Shown: positions 25,485-34,941 of the stretch, one piece after another | Layout of the letters: each line of letters opens with the position of its first letter | Position numbering within the stretch: the first letter of the stretch is position 1 | Assembly (NCBI RefSeq): GCF_023284045.1 | Contig: NZ_JAKIKQ010000001.1 | Coordinates: forward strand, 186,001-250,000 | DNA length: 64,000 nt | Source of the DNA: Shewanella kaireitica | GTDB lineage: Bacteria; Pseudomonadota; Gammaproteobacteria; Enterobacterales; Shewanellaceae | Reading direction: 5' to 3' | Notes under the pieces: model-generated | What the model was told of the DNA's origin: nothing | Seen by the model: only the letters and a program-made list of their open reading frames with translations | Databases searched by the model: none | Translations under genes and position numbers: made by a program

Positions 25485-27275
25485 ATGAAAAACTTTAAAA
25501 AAGCAGTGTGCATTGCAACGCTTATAGGCTCAGCGGGCTTTATGGGTAATGCAATGGCAGCAGATAACTTAGCTGAATTCCATGGTGAAAACCAAGAGTG
25601 TGATAGCTGCCACATGCCTGATGGCGAGCTTTCAAATGACAACCTAAGTTACGAAAATGAGCAGTGTGTATCTTGTCATGGCACCATGGAAGAGGTGGCA
25701 AAAGAGACTGAACATGAACACTACAATGCTCACGCATCTCACTTCCCTGGCGAAATCGCTTGTACCTCTTGCCACAGCGCTCACGAAAAATCGATGGTTT
25801 ACTGTGACTCTTGCCATAGCTTTGACTTTGACATGCCATACACGAAGAAGTGGGAACGTCATGAGCCAAGCATCGATGAGCTATTAAAAGACAAATCAGA
25901 TCGTCAAGCTGCACTTGCTGCTGCACCACGTGACACTACAGATGTAGTGGTTATTGGTTCTGGTGGCGCTGGTTTCTCAGCAGCGGTTTCAGCTCATGAT
26001 AATGGCGCTAAAGTTATTCTTATTGAAAAAGAGCCTGTGATTGGTGGTAACGCTAAGTTAGCAGCGGGTGGTATGAATGCCGCTTGGACTGATCAACAAA
26101 AAGCGAAAGGTATTGAGGATAGCGTTGAGTCAATGGTTAAAGACACCATGAAAGGTGGCCGTAACTTAAATGATCCAGCTCTTGTCGACGTATTGGCATC
26201 TCACTCAAAAGGTTCTGTTGACTGGTTAACTGCAATGGGTGCAGATTTAACTGATATCGGCCGTATGGGGGGCGCATCTGTTAACCGTTCTCACCGTCCA
26301 ACTGGTGGTGCAGGTGTTGGTGCTCACGTGATTCAAGTGCTTTACGATAATGCGGTTAAACGTGATATCGATATGCGCATGAACACTCGTGGTATTGAGA
26401 TCCTAAAAGACGACAAAGGCAACGTTAAAGGCCTGCTCGTTAAAGGTATGTACAAAGGTTACTACTGGATTAAAGCTGATGCTGTTGTATTGGCAACAGG
26501 TGGTTTCGGTAAGAACAATGACCGTGTAGCGAAACTTGATCCAAAGCTAAAAGGTTTTGTATCAACTAACCAACCCGGTGCGACTGGTGATGGTATTGAT
26601 GTAGCGGGTAATGCTGGCGCTGCGATGCAAGATCTACAGTACATCCAAGCTCACCCAACACTGTCTGTTAAAGGTGGTGTGATGGTTACTGAAGCGGTAC
26701 GTGGTAACGGTGCAATCTTGGTTAACCGCGAAGGTAAGCGTTTCGTCAACGAAATCACCACTCGTGACAAAGCCGCTGCTGCTATCTTAGAGCAAACAGG
26801 TAAAACAGCTTACCTAATCTTTGATGACTCTGTACGTAAGTCACTAAGCAAAATCGATAAGTACATCGGTCTAGGTGTCGCACCGACTGCTGACTCACTG
26901 GTTAAGCTGGGTAAACTAGAGAACATCGATGGTAAAGCATTGACTGAAACTGTGGCGCGTTACAACAGCTTCGTGACTGCAGGTAAAGACGCTGACTTTG
27001 AACGTCCAAACCTACCGCGTGCTCTTAATGAAGGTAACTATTTCGCGATTGAAGTGACTCCTGGTGTTCACCACACTATGGGCGGCGTGATGATTGACTC
27101 TAAGTCTGAAATCTTGAACGCTAAGAAGCAGGTTATTCCTGGTCTATACGGCGCAGGCGAAGTGACAGGCGGTGTTCATGGTGCTAACCGTTTAGGTGGT
27201 AACGCGATTTCTGACATCGTCACCTTCGGTAGAATGGCTGGTGAAAATGCAGCTAAGTACTCTGTTAAAAAGTAG
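25485..27275 (+). CDS. fccA: Periplasmic tetraheme flavocytochrome c fumarate reductase
   Basis: A 596-residue precursor with signal peptide (cleavage AMA-AD, residue 25). Four CxxCH heme sites at 39-43, 61-65, 93-97 and 107-111 form the N-terminal cytochrome domain. From about 135 the FAD domain begins with [19 protein letters not shown]. Active-site segments known from Shewanella Fcc3 are present: AHPTLS histidine, NEITTRDK arginine (proton donor), GVHHTMGG histidine and [10 protein letters not shown] arginine. It reduces fumarate to succinate in the periplasm, taking electrons from CymA. Length and layout are those of the soluble Shewanella enzyme. ATG 25485 follows GAGATG-type purines (GATTTGAG). 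Monocistronic with a strong terminator. The upstream palindromes and divergent two-component system suggest dedicated regulation. Confidence 0.97.
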   Translation: MKNFKKAVCIATLIGSAGFMGNAMAADNLAEFHGENQECDSCHMPDGELSNDNLSYENEQCVSCHGTMEEVAKETEHEHYNAHASHFPGEIACTSCHSAHEKSMVYCDSCHSFDFDMPYTKKWERHEPSIDELLKDKSDRQAALAAAPRDTTDVVVIGSGGAGFSAAVSAHDNGAKVILIEKEPVIGGNAKLAAGGMNAAWTDQQKAKGIEDSVESMVKDTMKGGRNLNDPALVDVLASHSKGSVDWLTAMGADLTDIGRMGGASVNRSHRPTGGAGVGAHVIQVLYDNAVKRDIDMRMNTRGIEILKDDKGNVKGLLVKGMYKGYYWIKADAVVLATGGFGKNNDRVAKLDPKLKGFVSTNQPGATGDGIDVAGNAGAAMQDLQYIQAHPTLSVKGGVMVTEAVRGNGAILVNREGKRFVNEITTRDKAAAAILEQTGKTAYLIFDDSVRKSLSKIDKYIGLGVAPTADSLVKLGKLENIDGKALTETVARYNSFVTAGKDADFERPNLPRALNEGNYFAIEVTPGVHHTMGGVMIDSKSEILNAKKQVIPGLYGAGEVTGGVHGANRLGGNAISDIVTFGRMAGENAAKYSVKK

Positions 27276-27298
27276 TCTTTAGTTACTTTCAAAATGAA

Positions 27299-27328
27299 GC
27301 CTTCATCTGCATAGATGAAGGCTTTTTT
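27299..27328 (+). terminator. Rho-independent terminator of fccA
   Basis: Stem GCCTTCATC (27299-27307) with GATGAAGGC (27314-27322) followed by six T. Confidence 0.93.
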
Positions 27329-27495
27329 GTATCAGAAACTTTGTCGTAAGTTGCTTAAGGGGCTAGAGATATCAAGCTGCGCTTAATAAAAGTCGCGAGC
27401 TTCCAGCTCACGACCTTAGTTGTTAGACGAAGTCTGATTTTTATACGTTGGTTAAGCGGAGTTTGATAGTCGTCAACTAATGACTAACCAGTCAC

Positions 27496-27530
27496 AAAAA
27501 AGCGCAGCTCCCGAAAGAACTGCGCTTTTT
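27496..27530 (-). terminator. Rho-independent terminator of fbp
   Basis: AAAAAGCGCAG (27497-27507) pairs with CTGCGCTTTTT (27520-27530). In the minus direction the stem is followed by a T run; it lies 33 bp after the fbp stop. Confidence 0.9.
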
Positions 27531-27563
27531 AATCTACTGGCGTTGTACTAAAACAACGTCAAT

Positions 27564-28553
27564 TTAGATCGTTGGCTCTTGTGAGTAATCAACTTGATGA
27601 TACTCAAGGCATGCGTCAACTTCATTGGCAGAACCTAAGATAACCGCCACACGTTGGTGGATCTCTGTTGGCTCAATATCCATGATAGTTTCATAACCGG
27701 TAGACGCTTTACCACCTGCTTGTTCAACCAGAAACGACATTGGGTTTGCTTCATACATTAAGCGCAATTTGAATGGCTTGTTCGGATTCTTATTGTCTGT
27801 TGGGTAGGTGAAGATCCCGCCGCGGCAAAGTACTCGGTGAACATCGCCAACCATGGCGGCAATCCAGCGCATGTTAAAGGCTTTTTCACGTGGACCAATG
27901 GTGCCTAGTAGCAGATCGTTAATGTAGGTCTGCATTGGCGCTTCCCAGAAGCGTTGGTTCGACATGTTAATGGCAAACTCAGCAGTGTCTTTGCTGATGC
28001 TCATAGCTGGATCAGTCAATAGATACATGTTGGTTTCAGGATTAAGGGTGAAAAGTTGCACGCCTTTACCTGTGGTGAGAGCCAGCATAGTAGAAGGGCC
28101 ATAAAGCACATAACCTGCGGCAACTTGTTTACGACCCGCTTGCAAGAAGCTTTTTTCTGAAAACTCACCGGCTGGTGCTGGTAGTACCGAAAAGATAGTA
28201 CCTACTAATGAGTTGATGTCGATATTTGATGAACCATCTAATGGATCAAAACATACTAGAAACTCGCCGTTTGCATCGGCGTCAACCACGTAGTCTTCCT
28301 CTTCAGATGCTATGCCGCGTACTGTACCGTCAGCTTTTAGCGCATCTTTGAGCATATCATTGGTGATGATATCCAGTTTCTTTTGGGTTTCACCTTGAAC
28401 ATTTTCTTGCTCTGTTGCGCCCAAAATACCCGCTAAGGCACCATGGCGAACGGCATGGCTGATCTCGATAGAGGTGTCAGCTAAGGTCAGGATCAGTTTT
28501 TCAAGAGAGGGAGAAATTGCTTGCGATGTCAGGTTTTCAGCCAGAGTCTGCAT
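27564..28553 (-). CDS. fbp: Class I fructose-1,6-bisphosphatase
   Basis: A 329-residue cytoplasmic gluconeogenic enzyme converting fructose-1,6-bisphosphate to fructose-6-phosphate. The metal-binding signature [11 protein letters not shown] lies near residues 113-123, preceded by the acidic loop ASEEED. The C-terminal substrate region [23 protein letters not shown] is typical. Length agrees with proteobacterial Fbp. A single gene with its own terminator; the divergent neighbour encodes a peptidase with no metabolic link. In anaerobes growing on lactate or fumarate such an enzyme is needed for sugar synthesis. Confidence 0.97.
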   Translation of the reverse strand: MQTLAENLTSQAISPSLEKLILTLADTSIEISHAVRHGALAGILGATEQENVQGETQKKLDIITNDMLKDALKADGTVRGIASEEEDYVVDADANGEFLVCFDPLDGSSNIDINSLVGTIFSVLPAPAGEFSEKSFLQAGRKQVAAGYVLYGPSTMLALTTGKGVQLFTLNPETNMYLLTDPAMSISKDTAEFAINMSNQRFWEAPMQTYINDLLLGTIGPREKAFNMRWIAAMVGDVHRVLCRGGIFTYPTDNKNPNKPFKLRLMYEANPMSFLVEQAGGKASTGYETIMDIEPTEIHQRVAVILGSANEVDACLEYHQVDYSQEPTI

Positions 28554-28786
28554 GTTGTTTCCTATGACAATTTAATCATCTTAAATTGAGTTAGAGGTCG
28601 GGATTTTTAGTTTTAAACTTTTTATTGTCGGCGATGATACCTGAGAATGGCAGTTTTTTCAGCTGTAAAGCGCACACGCCAGTGCATATTGTCTGCATTG
28701 TTTTTGTTTTGTTGATGTTTGAGGCACAATGTAGGCGAATTTTCGGTCTAAATGCGCTTCAAAGGCGTGTTATCCAAGGAATAATA

Positions 28787-31027
28787 ATGAAAAAAAATTG
28801 GATGAATTTGCTGCTTGCCACACTTCCTATGATGATGGCACCTTCAGCAATTGCACAATCTACAGCAAATAAAGGTGGCGATAAGCCGCTAACTATCGAA
28901 CGTATGTATGCCTCGCCAGCTTTAGCTGGTACTAGCCCGCGTGGGCTTAAGCTTTCGCCAGATGGTAAGCGAGTGACCTATTTGGCTGGCCGTAAAGATG
29001 ATCAACATTTTTATGATCTTTGGCAGATGGATGTAGCAACCGGCAAGCAAAGCTTGTTGCTTGACGCTGATAAGCTAACAATTGGTGAGCTATCCGATGA
29101 GGAGAAAGCACGCCGCGAACGTCAGCGTATTTATGGCCAAGGCATTATGGAATATTTCTGGGCAGATGATAGCCAAGCTATGCTTATCCCAGCCTCAGGT
29201 CAGCTGTATTACTTCTCGGTGAAAACCAATCAAGTAAAACTGCTTAAAACTGGTGAGGGCTTTGCGACCGATGCAAGACTGTCTCCTAAGGGCAATTACG
29301 TCTCTTTCGTACGTGAACAGAATTTGTATGTGCTGGATCTTAAATCAGAGAAGGTTACTGCATTAACCACTGATGGCGGCGGCGCGATTAAAAACGCCAT
29401 GGCGGAGTTTGTTGCCCAAGAAGAGATGGGTCGTATGACGGGTTATTGGTGGTCACCTGATGAATCAGCGATTGCCTACACTCGGATTGATGAATCTGCT
29501 GTTGAGTTAGTCACCCGTAATGAAATCTACGCTGATGGCATTAAACTTACCGAGCAACGTTATCCATATGCTGGTAAAAATAACGTAAAAATTGCGTTAG
29601 GTGTAGTTTCGCTTAGTGACAGTAAAGTCGCATGGGTTGATTTAGGTAAAGAAACTGATATCTATATTCCACGGGTTAAGTGGCTGCCAAATAGTAAGCA
29701 GCTCTCCTACCAGTGGCAGAGCCGCGATCAACAATCGCTCGACTTAAGAGTCGTTAACATTGATGATATCAAACGCAATAAAGATTTGGTGCAGGAGCGC
29801 AGCGAAGCATGGATCAATCTAAATAATGACCTGCATTTCTTAAAGAAACAGAAATCGTTTATCTGGGCGTCGGAGCGTGATGGTTTCAACCATCTTTACC
29901 TAATAGGGCTTGACGGCAAGGTTATTCGTCAGCTTACCCAAGGTGATTGGGCGGTAGATGCTGTTGAGTACATCGATGAAAAAGCCGGGGAAGTGTACTT
30001 TACTGGTCGTAAAACTAAAGTCACTGAAAGGCAGTTATATCGGGTCGCTATTACTGGTGGAAAGGTCGAACCTATAAGCAGCCGCTCTGGTATGCATTCA
30101 ACTGTGTTTGCCGATAATCAGCCAGTCTACTTAGACTATTTTAGTAGTTTGTCGCAGCCACCTCAGGTGAGTTTGCACAATGAGTCTGGTAAGCGATTAG
30201 CCTGGGTTGAGCAAAATGAAGTTATAAAAGGCCACCCACTTTATGACTATTTTGGACTGTGGCAAATACCAGAGTTTGGCGAGTTAACCGCTGAAGATGG
30301 ACAAGCGTTACAGTACCGCATATTTAAGCCTACAAACTTTGACGCGAGCAAGAAATACCCTGTGGTTGTTCGCGTTTATGGTGGTCCACACGCACAACTA
30401 GTGACCAATAGTTGGAGTCATCAGGACTACTTTACTCAGCATCTATTGCAGCAAGGCTTTATCGTTTATCAATTAGATAACCGTGGTTCTGCTCATCGTG
30501 GTACTAAGTTTGAGTATGTGATTTACAAGCAGTTGGGCGATGCTGAAGTTAATGATCAAAAAGTGGGCGTCGATTACTTGCGTAGCTTGCCGTATGTCGA
30601 TGGCGATAATATTGCTATCTACGGCCACAGTTATGGCGGTTATATGGCGTTGATGAGTCTGTTTAAGGCACCTGATTACTTCAAGGCCGCAATCTCTGGT
30701 GCACCAGTATCCGATTGGTCATTGTATGATACCCATTACACCGAGCGTTACCTGAGCCACCCCGAGACAAATGCTAAAGGCTATGAGGCGAGTAGTGTGC
30801 TGCCATATGTCAAAGGTTATCAGTCTGGATTGTTGATGTACCACGGTATGGCTGATGACAACGTGCTGTTTGAAAACAGCACTCGTGTATATAAAGCGCT
30901 GCAAGATGAAGGTAAATTATTTCAGATGATAGATTACCCCGGTTCTAAACACTCTATGCGTGGTGAAAAAGTAAGGGTGCATTTATATCGTTCGCTAGCA
31001 GACTTTTTGGACCGTGAACTAAAATAG
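28787..31027 (+). CDS. Secreted S9 dipeptidyl peptidase IV family protein
   Basis: A 746-residue precursor from ATG 28787 with CCAAGGA at 28774-28780; the longer frame from 28625 lacks these features. Signal peptide 1-24 (MKKNWMN..., cleavage near AIA-QS). Residues about 60-480 are the DPP-IV beta-propeller and include the double-Glu motif FVAQEEMGRMTGYWWSP that anchors the substrate N terminus. The C-terminal alpha/beta-hydrolase has nucleophile S615 in GHSYGGYM, Asp in GMADDNV and His in GSKHSM. It removes X-Pro or X-Ala dipeptides, probably in the periplasm, for peptide use. Divergent from fbp. Confidence 0.93.
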   Translation: MKKNWMNLLLATLPMMMAPSAIAQSTANKGGDKPLTIERMYASPALAGTSPRGLKLSPDGKRVTYLAGRKDDQHFYDLWQMDVATGKQSLLLDADKLTIGELSDEEKARRERQRIYGQGIMEYFWADDSQAMLIPASGQLYYFSVKTNQVKLLKTGEGFATDARLSPKGNYVSFVREQNLYVLDLKSEKVTALTTDGGGAIKNAMAEFVAQEEMGRMTGYWWSPDESAIAYTRIDESAVELVTRNEIYADGIKLTEQRYPYAGKNNVKIALGVVSLSDSKVAWVDLGKETDIYIPRVKWLPNSKQLSYQWQSRDQQSLDLRVVNIDDIKRNKDLVQERSEAWINLNNDLHFLKKQKSFIWASERDGFNHLYLIGLDGKVIRQLTQGDWAVDAVEYIDEKAGEVYFTGRKTKVTERQLYRVAITGGKVEPISSRSGMHSTVFADNQPVYLDYFSSLSQPPQVSLHNESGKRLAWVEQNEVIKGHPLYDYFGLWQIPEFGELTAEDGQALQYRIFKPTNFDASKKYPVVVRVYGGPHAQLVTNSWSHQDYFTQHLLQQGFIVYQLDNRGSAHRGTKFEYVIYKQLGDAEVNDQKVGVDYLRSLPYVDGDNIAIYGHSYGGYMALMSLFKAPDYFKAAISGAPVSDWSLYDTHYTERYLSHPETNAKGYEASSVLPYVKGYQSGLLMYHGMADDNVLFENSTRVYKALQDEGKLFQMIDYPGSKHSMRGEKVRVHLYRSLADFLDRELK

Positions 31028-31359
31028 AGTTAACTATTTCAAAATAGGTATAGAACTAATTTAAATTTATGCCTATTTTGATTAACCGAAGATTAAATAT
31101 CGTTAATAAGATGGTTTGTTTATTCTTAATCTTAAAAAGCGACCCGTATTGGGATAAAGCAATATTTATAATTATCGTTGGCTTATTTGACAAGTGAGAA
31201 TTATCTGCTAGCAGAATTTAACTTGTTGTAGAGTCAGTTTAAGGTTTAATTAAGGCTAAGCTATCAAGTTTAATAGCTTAGTTATTTGATTTTTTTCTTC
31301 GATTTTAGATACAAAAAAGCCAGTCAAATGACTGGCTTTTATTTTAATAGAAGATTGGA
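31028..31359. other. Convergent intergenic region with two hairpins
   Basis: A 13-bp stem (31040-31052 with 31068-31080, CAAAATAGGTATA type, one G-U) follows the peptidase gene but lacks a T run. A second hairpin at 31315-31340 (AAAAGCCAGTC, loop AAAT, GACTGGCTTTT) is a classical terminator for arcA on the minus strand and works in both directions. The AT-rich 180 bp between hold nothing recognisable. Confidence 0.75.
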
Positions 31360-32076
31360 TTAGTCTTCTAAGTTACCACAAAAACGGTAACCTTCACCGT
31401 GGATGGTAGCGATGATTTCTGGTGTATCTGGCAAGCTTTCGAAGTGCTTACGGATACGACGAATCGTCACATCAACAGTACGGTCATGTGGCTTAAGCTC
31501 ACGACCAGTCATTTTCATTAGTAGGTCTGCACGGCTAAGGATCTTGCCTGGGTTCTCTACAAAGTGCAGCATAGCGCGGAATTCACTACGTGGCAGCTTG
31601 TAAGACTCACCTTGTGGGCTAACGAGAGAGCGGCTGTTGATTTCTAAGCTCCAACCGTTGAAACGGTAGAACTCAACTGCACTTTTCTCTTCAGACTCAG
31701 CACCAGTGCTATTTACACGGGTCAATAAGTTGCGAGCACGGATAGTCAATTCACGTGGATTGAATGGCTTAGTGATGTAATCATCAGCGCCAATTTCAAG
31801 TCCAAGGATCTTGTCTACTTCGTTATCACGGCCTGTAAGGAAGATAAGGCCAATGTTATTAATTTCACGAAGTTCGCGTGCTAATAAAAGTCCATTCTTG
31901 CCGGGAAGATTAATATCCATCACGACTAAGTTAACTTTATTGTCTTGCATAGCTTTATGCATTTCAGCGCCATCATTGGCTTCAGATACCACATATCCTT
32001 CTGCTTCAAAAATACTTCTAAGTGTGTTTCTGGTAACTGCTTCATCTTCAACAATCAGAATGTGCGGGTTTTGCAT
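31360..32076 (-). CDS. arcA: Two-component response regulator ArcA
   Basis: A 238-residue OmpR-family regulator. Receiver: E10-D11, phospho-acceptor D54 (VVMDINLPG), T/K switch (LTGRDN, TKPF). Winged-helix C domain with [32 protein letters not shown], very close to E. coli ArcA. It controls aerobic-to-anaerobic transitions. The cognate sensor is not in the window; Shewanella use the split ArcS/HptA system rather than ArcB (known for the genus, not shown here). The gene has an unusually long upstream region (32077-32645) with tandem TGTTAACA sites. Confidence 0.96.
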   Translation of the reverse strand: MQNPHILIVEDEAVTRNTLRSIFEAEGYVVSEANDGAEMHKAMQDNKVNLVVMDINLPGKNGLLLARELREINNIGLIFLTGRDNEVDKILGLEIGADDYITKPFNPRELTIRARNLLTRVNSTGAESEEKSAVEFYRFNGWSLEINSRSLVSPQGESYKLPRSEFRAMLHFVENPGKILSRADLLMKMTGRELKPHDRTVDVTIRRIRKHFESLPDTPEIIATIHGEGYRFCGNLED

Positions 32077-32645
32077 ATTAATTACCTAATCTCTGTCAAT
32101 TCTATTCTAACCATGAGTATAAATAGTTTTATACTCCATAAAGTCATGCTGATATTTCACTGATACACGCTGGTGTTTTCAAATTCTATTCTGAAACAGC
32201 AACACACTTAATGATAAGTAAAGTATGGGTATCTCACATATGGAAAACGTAAACTGTATTTCCTTCGATAAACAATAGGGACAAGAAGTTCCTTAACGAT
32301 TGTTTTTTTTTGAAGTTTAAATGTTAAATCAAACATAGATCACATTTGGTACAGCCGTGTGGATTACTCTTCTATCTGTTTCAGATATGTGTAACAAAAT
32401 GTGTCGTCACATGTATATCAGTGCGAGTTAATCAACAAGACCTATTGTACTCGTTTTAGGCATTTGTTAACAAATGAAATGTTAACAAATTTACTGGAAG
32501 GCATGACTTAGATCACGTTAAAGTGATTAAGTGATTGATAACAAAGGTAAGTTAAATTTTATTTACTGTGATCGGTATCACATCTATAGGCAGCCCTAAC
32601 GATTTTGCTATAATAAAATCACTTCAATTGGAGAATTTGTTAGCA
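32077..32645. promoter_or_regulatory. arcA upstream region with tandem TGTTAACA palindromes
   Basis: About 570 bp shared by arcA and the DUF3293 gene. TGTTAACA occurs at 32465-32472 and 32480-32487, 15 bp apart. An ATATGTG/CACAT-type dyad lies near 32384-32421. The long region implies several inputs to arcA. The TGTTA elements resemble halves of ArcA boxes, but their 15-bp spacing is not the usual 11, so the bound factor is unknown. Confidence 0.45.
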
Positions 32646-33074
32646 ATGAATCACTCAGTAGAAAGACTTTGGCACGAATATCAACAAACGGAATTCTTGT
32701 TCACACAAGGTTTATCTCCCAATATTTCATTTGCAATCATCACGGCTCACAATCCGAAAGGTGAATCATTGGCTCCCAGTCAAAATCGATTGCTCGACCG
32801 TAAGTTACTGCAAGAGATCCTCGGTTTACGACGCCCTTATCGGGCGATAGTAGGCGCCTCTCAAGATCGCAGTCATATGGAAAAGAGTTGGGCTGTAGCA
32901 ACCGATAAAGCTTCTGCGATTAAACTTGGCTGCAAATTTAATCAAAATGCTATCTATTATGTCGAGTCTGACAAATTGCAGTTGATCCCTTGCTTGTTGT
33001 CACAACAGGAAACGGTTCTTGGTGCGTTTTCACCGAGGGTTAATGTGGTGCATGAGTTGCCTGATAGCGTGTAA
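32646..33074 (+). CDS. DUF3293 domain-containing protein
   Basis: About 142 residues, family of unknown function found in proteobacteria and named for its domain. Recognisable segments: FAIITAHNPKGESL, the motif NRLLDRKLLQEI, RPYRAIVGASQDRSHMEKSW, and YYVESDKLQLIPC. The start is taken at ATG 32646. GGAG at 32630-32633 is rather far from it, so the in-frame TTG at 32637 is also possible. The frame upstream to 32568 has no support. A cytoplasmic protein; no partner nearby. It precedes the lysine riboswitch but belongs to a separate unit. Confidence 0.8.
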   Translation: MNHSVERLWHEYQQTEFLFTQGLSPNISFAIITAHNPKGESLAPSQNRLLDRKLLQEILGLRRPYRAIVGASQDRSHMEKSWAVATDKASAIKLGCKFNQNAIYYVESDKLQLIPCLLSQQETVLGAFSPRVNVVHELPDSV

Positions 33075-33219
33075 TCACAATTGACATCAAATCAAGATGG
33101 GCGGCTTTGACACGAGCTGCTATTTACTGGTTGGTATAATTCTAAAGTTGTACAAATTTTGTTTGACTTGCTGGCGTTAATTATATATTTTTCACTTTCT
33201 TGATTTGTATACAAATTGA

Positions 33220-33395
33220 GTACAGAAGAGGAGCGTTAACTAGGTAGTGAATGAGAGGGACCAAAACCCAAAGATCATTCATGAGGGAGATTAGCGCCGA
33301 GATATTAAAAGCTTTTTGGATAGCTTTAAGTATCGGTCGTTCAGGCTGAATCCTGTCGATTGTCACCTATTATTATGGTGGAGAGCTTCTGGTGA
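33220..33395 (+). ncRNA. Lysine riboswitch (L box) controlling lysC
   Basis: L-box conserved blocks are visible: AGAGGAGCG after the P1 strand (33228-33235), GGTAGT, GAGGGA with TTAGCGCCGA (33285-33300), and GGAGAGCTTCTGGTGAC near the 3' side. P1 closes as CAGAAG (33223-33228) with CTTCTG (33386-33391). It lies 135 bp before lysC, the classical lysine-sensitive gene. Downstream hairpins GGTGC/GCACC (33419-33436) and an imperfect GCTCTTCGAAC/GTTCGGAGC stem (33439-33465) followed by a spaced T tract probably form the expression platform. Confidence 0.9.
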
Positions 33396-33530
33396 CGATC
33401 GCTGTTTCCCATCAATGGGGTGCATATCTTAGCACCAGGCTCTTCGAACGAAGTTAGTTCGGAGCTTATTCATGTTAGTTTTTCAAAATACCTATTCTAT
33501 GCAGATTCCATTTAACGTGGAGGCTGACTT

Positions 33531-34895
33531 ATGTCTTTAACCAATGGTTTAACAGTTGCTAAGTTTGGCGGTACTTCAGTAGCTGATTATGATGCTATGC
33601 ACCGCTGCGCCGATATCATTATCAATAACCCTGCTACAAAAGTGGTGGTGGTGAGCGCTTCAAGTGGCGTCACCAATAAGCTTGTAGCACTGACTCAAGC
33701 TACAACAACCTCAGAGCAAAGCAAACTGCTGATAAAGCAGATTGCTTCTATTCAGTATCAGATCCTCGATAGACTCGGTCACCCAAGTGATGTGGCTGCA
33801 AAAATTGATGCGGTTATTAGTCATATATCGGTACTTGCTGAACGCTTAGTATTGAGTCGCAGTAAAGCTGTTATGGATGAAATGCTATCGCAAGGCGAGA
33901 TGTGCTCGTCGGTATTCTTCGCCGCTGTATTACGTGAGAAAGGGGCTTCTGCTGCAGCATTCGATGTGCGACAAGTGATGCGAACGGATAGCCATCATGG
34001 CCGTGCAGAACCACAAATAGAATCCATTGCTCAACTTGCTGAAGCACATTTAGCGCCATTGTTGAATTCTCAAGTAATAGTTACCCAAGGTTTTATAGGG
34101 GCTGATGAAGAGGGAGTTACCACGACTTTGGGGCGTGGCGGCAGTGACTATTCAGCAGCACTATTAGCTGAAGCGCTGCGGGCAACCGCGGTTGAGATCT
34201 GGACTGATGTTGCCGGGATCTACACCACTGATCCAAGACTTGCACCCAATGCTAAGCCTATTGCTGAAATCAGCTTTAATGAAGCGGCAGAGATGGCCAC
34301 TTTCGGTGCTAAAGTATTGCATCCAGCCACTATTCTTCCAGCGGTTAGGCAAAAAATCCAAGTGTTTGTTGGCTCAAGCTGGACACCAGAACAAGGCGGT
34401 ACTTGGATCCGTCATCAGGTGTCTAATGAACCCGTTTACCGCGCAGTCGCGGTAAGAAGAGATCAAACACTGTTAAATCTTCACAGTCTACAAATGCTTC
34501 ACGCACAGGGCTTTTTAGCGGAAACTTTTGCTACGTTGGCAAAGCATAAGATCAGTGTTGACTTAATTACCACTTCAGAAGTGAATGTGGCGTTGACCCT
34601 AGATAAAACCGGCTCTGATTCGAGTGGCCATGGCTTATTGAGTGAGTCGCTACTGCAAGAGTTGTCGCAACATTGTCGAGTTCGAGTCGAAGATGGTTTG
34701 GCATTAGTTGCTGTTATTGGTAACAGAATTGCTTCAACGGCGGGTGTATGTCGCAGAGTGTTTGAAGTACTTGAACCTCATAATGTACGCATGATTTGCC
34801 AAGGCGCTAGCCCGCATAATCTATGTGTGTTGGTAGAAGAAGCTGAAGCTGCTGATGTGATCCGCGCACTGCATGAAAACTTGTTTGAATCATAA
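33531..34895 (+). CDS. lysC: Lysine-sensitive aspartokinase III
   Basis: A 454-residue monofunctional aspartate kinase, first step of the lysine/threonine/methionine pathway. Kinase domain 1-285: VAKFGGTSVADY, VVVVSASSGVTNKL, TLGRGGSDYSAALLA, then WTDVAGIYTTDPR. Two ACT domains follow (about 305-450) that bind lysine for feedback inhibition. Length and the start KFGGTSVA fit LysC rather than the fused ThrA or MetL. ATG 33531 has GTGGAGG at 33518-33524. Upstream L box gives transcriptional or translational lysine control in addition to allostery. Confidence 0.95.
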   Translation: MSLTNGLTVAKFGGTSVADYDAMHRCADIIINNPATKVVVVSASSGVTNKLVALTQATTTSEQSKLLIKQIASIQYQILDRLGHPSDVAAKIDAVISHISVLAERLVLSRSKAVMDEMLSQGEMCSSVFFAAVLREKGASAAAFDVRQVMRTDSHHGRAEPQIESIAQLAEAHLAPLLNSQVIVTQGFIGADEEGVTTTLGRGGSDYSAALLAEALRATAVEIWTDVAGIYTTDPRLAPNAKPIAEISFNEAAEMATFGAKVLHPATILPAVRQKIQVFVGSSWTPEQGGTWIRHQVSNEPVYRAVAVRRDQTLLNLHSLQMLHAQGFLAETFATLAKHKISVDLITTSEVNVALTLDKTGSDSSGHGLLSESLLQELSQHCRVRVEDGLALVAVIGNRIASTAGVCRRVFEVLEPHNVRMICQGASPHNLCVLVEEAEAADVIRALHENLFES

Positions 34896-34941
34896 TCTTT
34901 GTTGAATATTAGCCGCTGTTGAAGCAAGGAATCGAGTACAC

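Noticed and set aside
33181..33366. Minus-strand frame before lysC
   Set aside because: It overlaps the lysine riboswitch on the opposite strand; the RNA structure explains the conservation.
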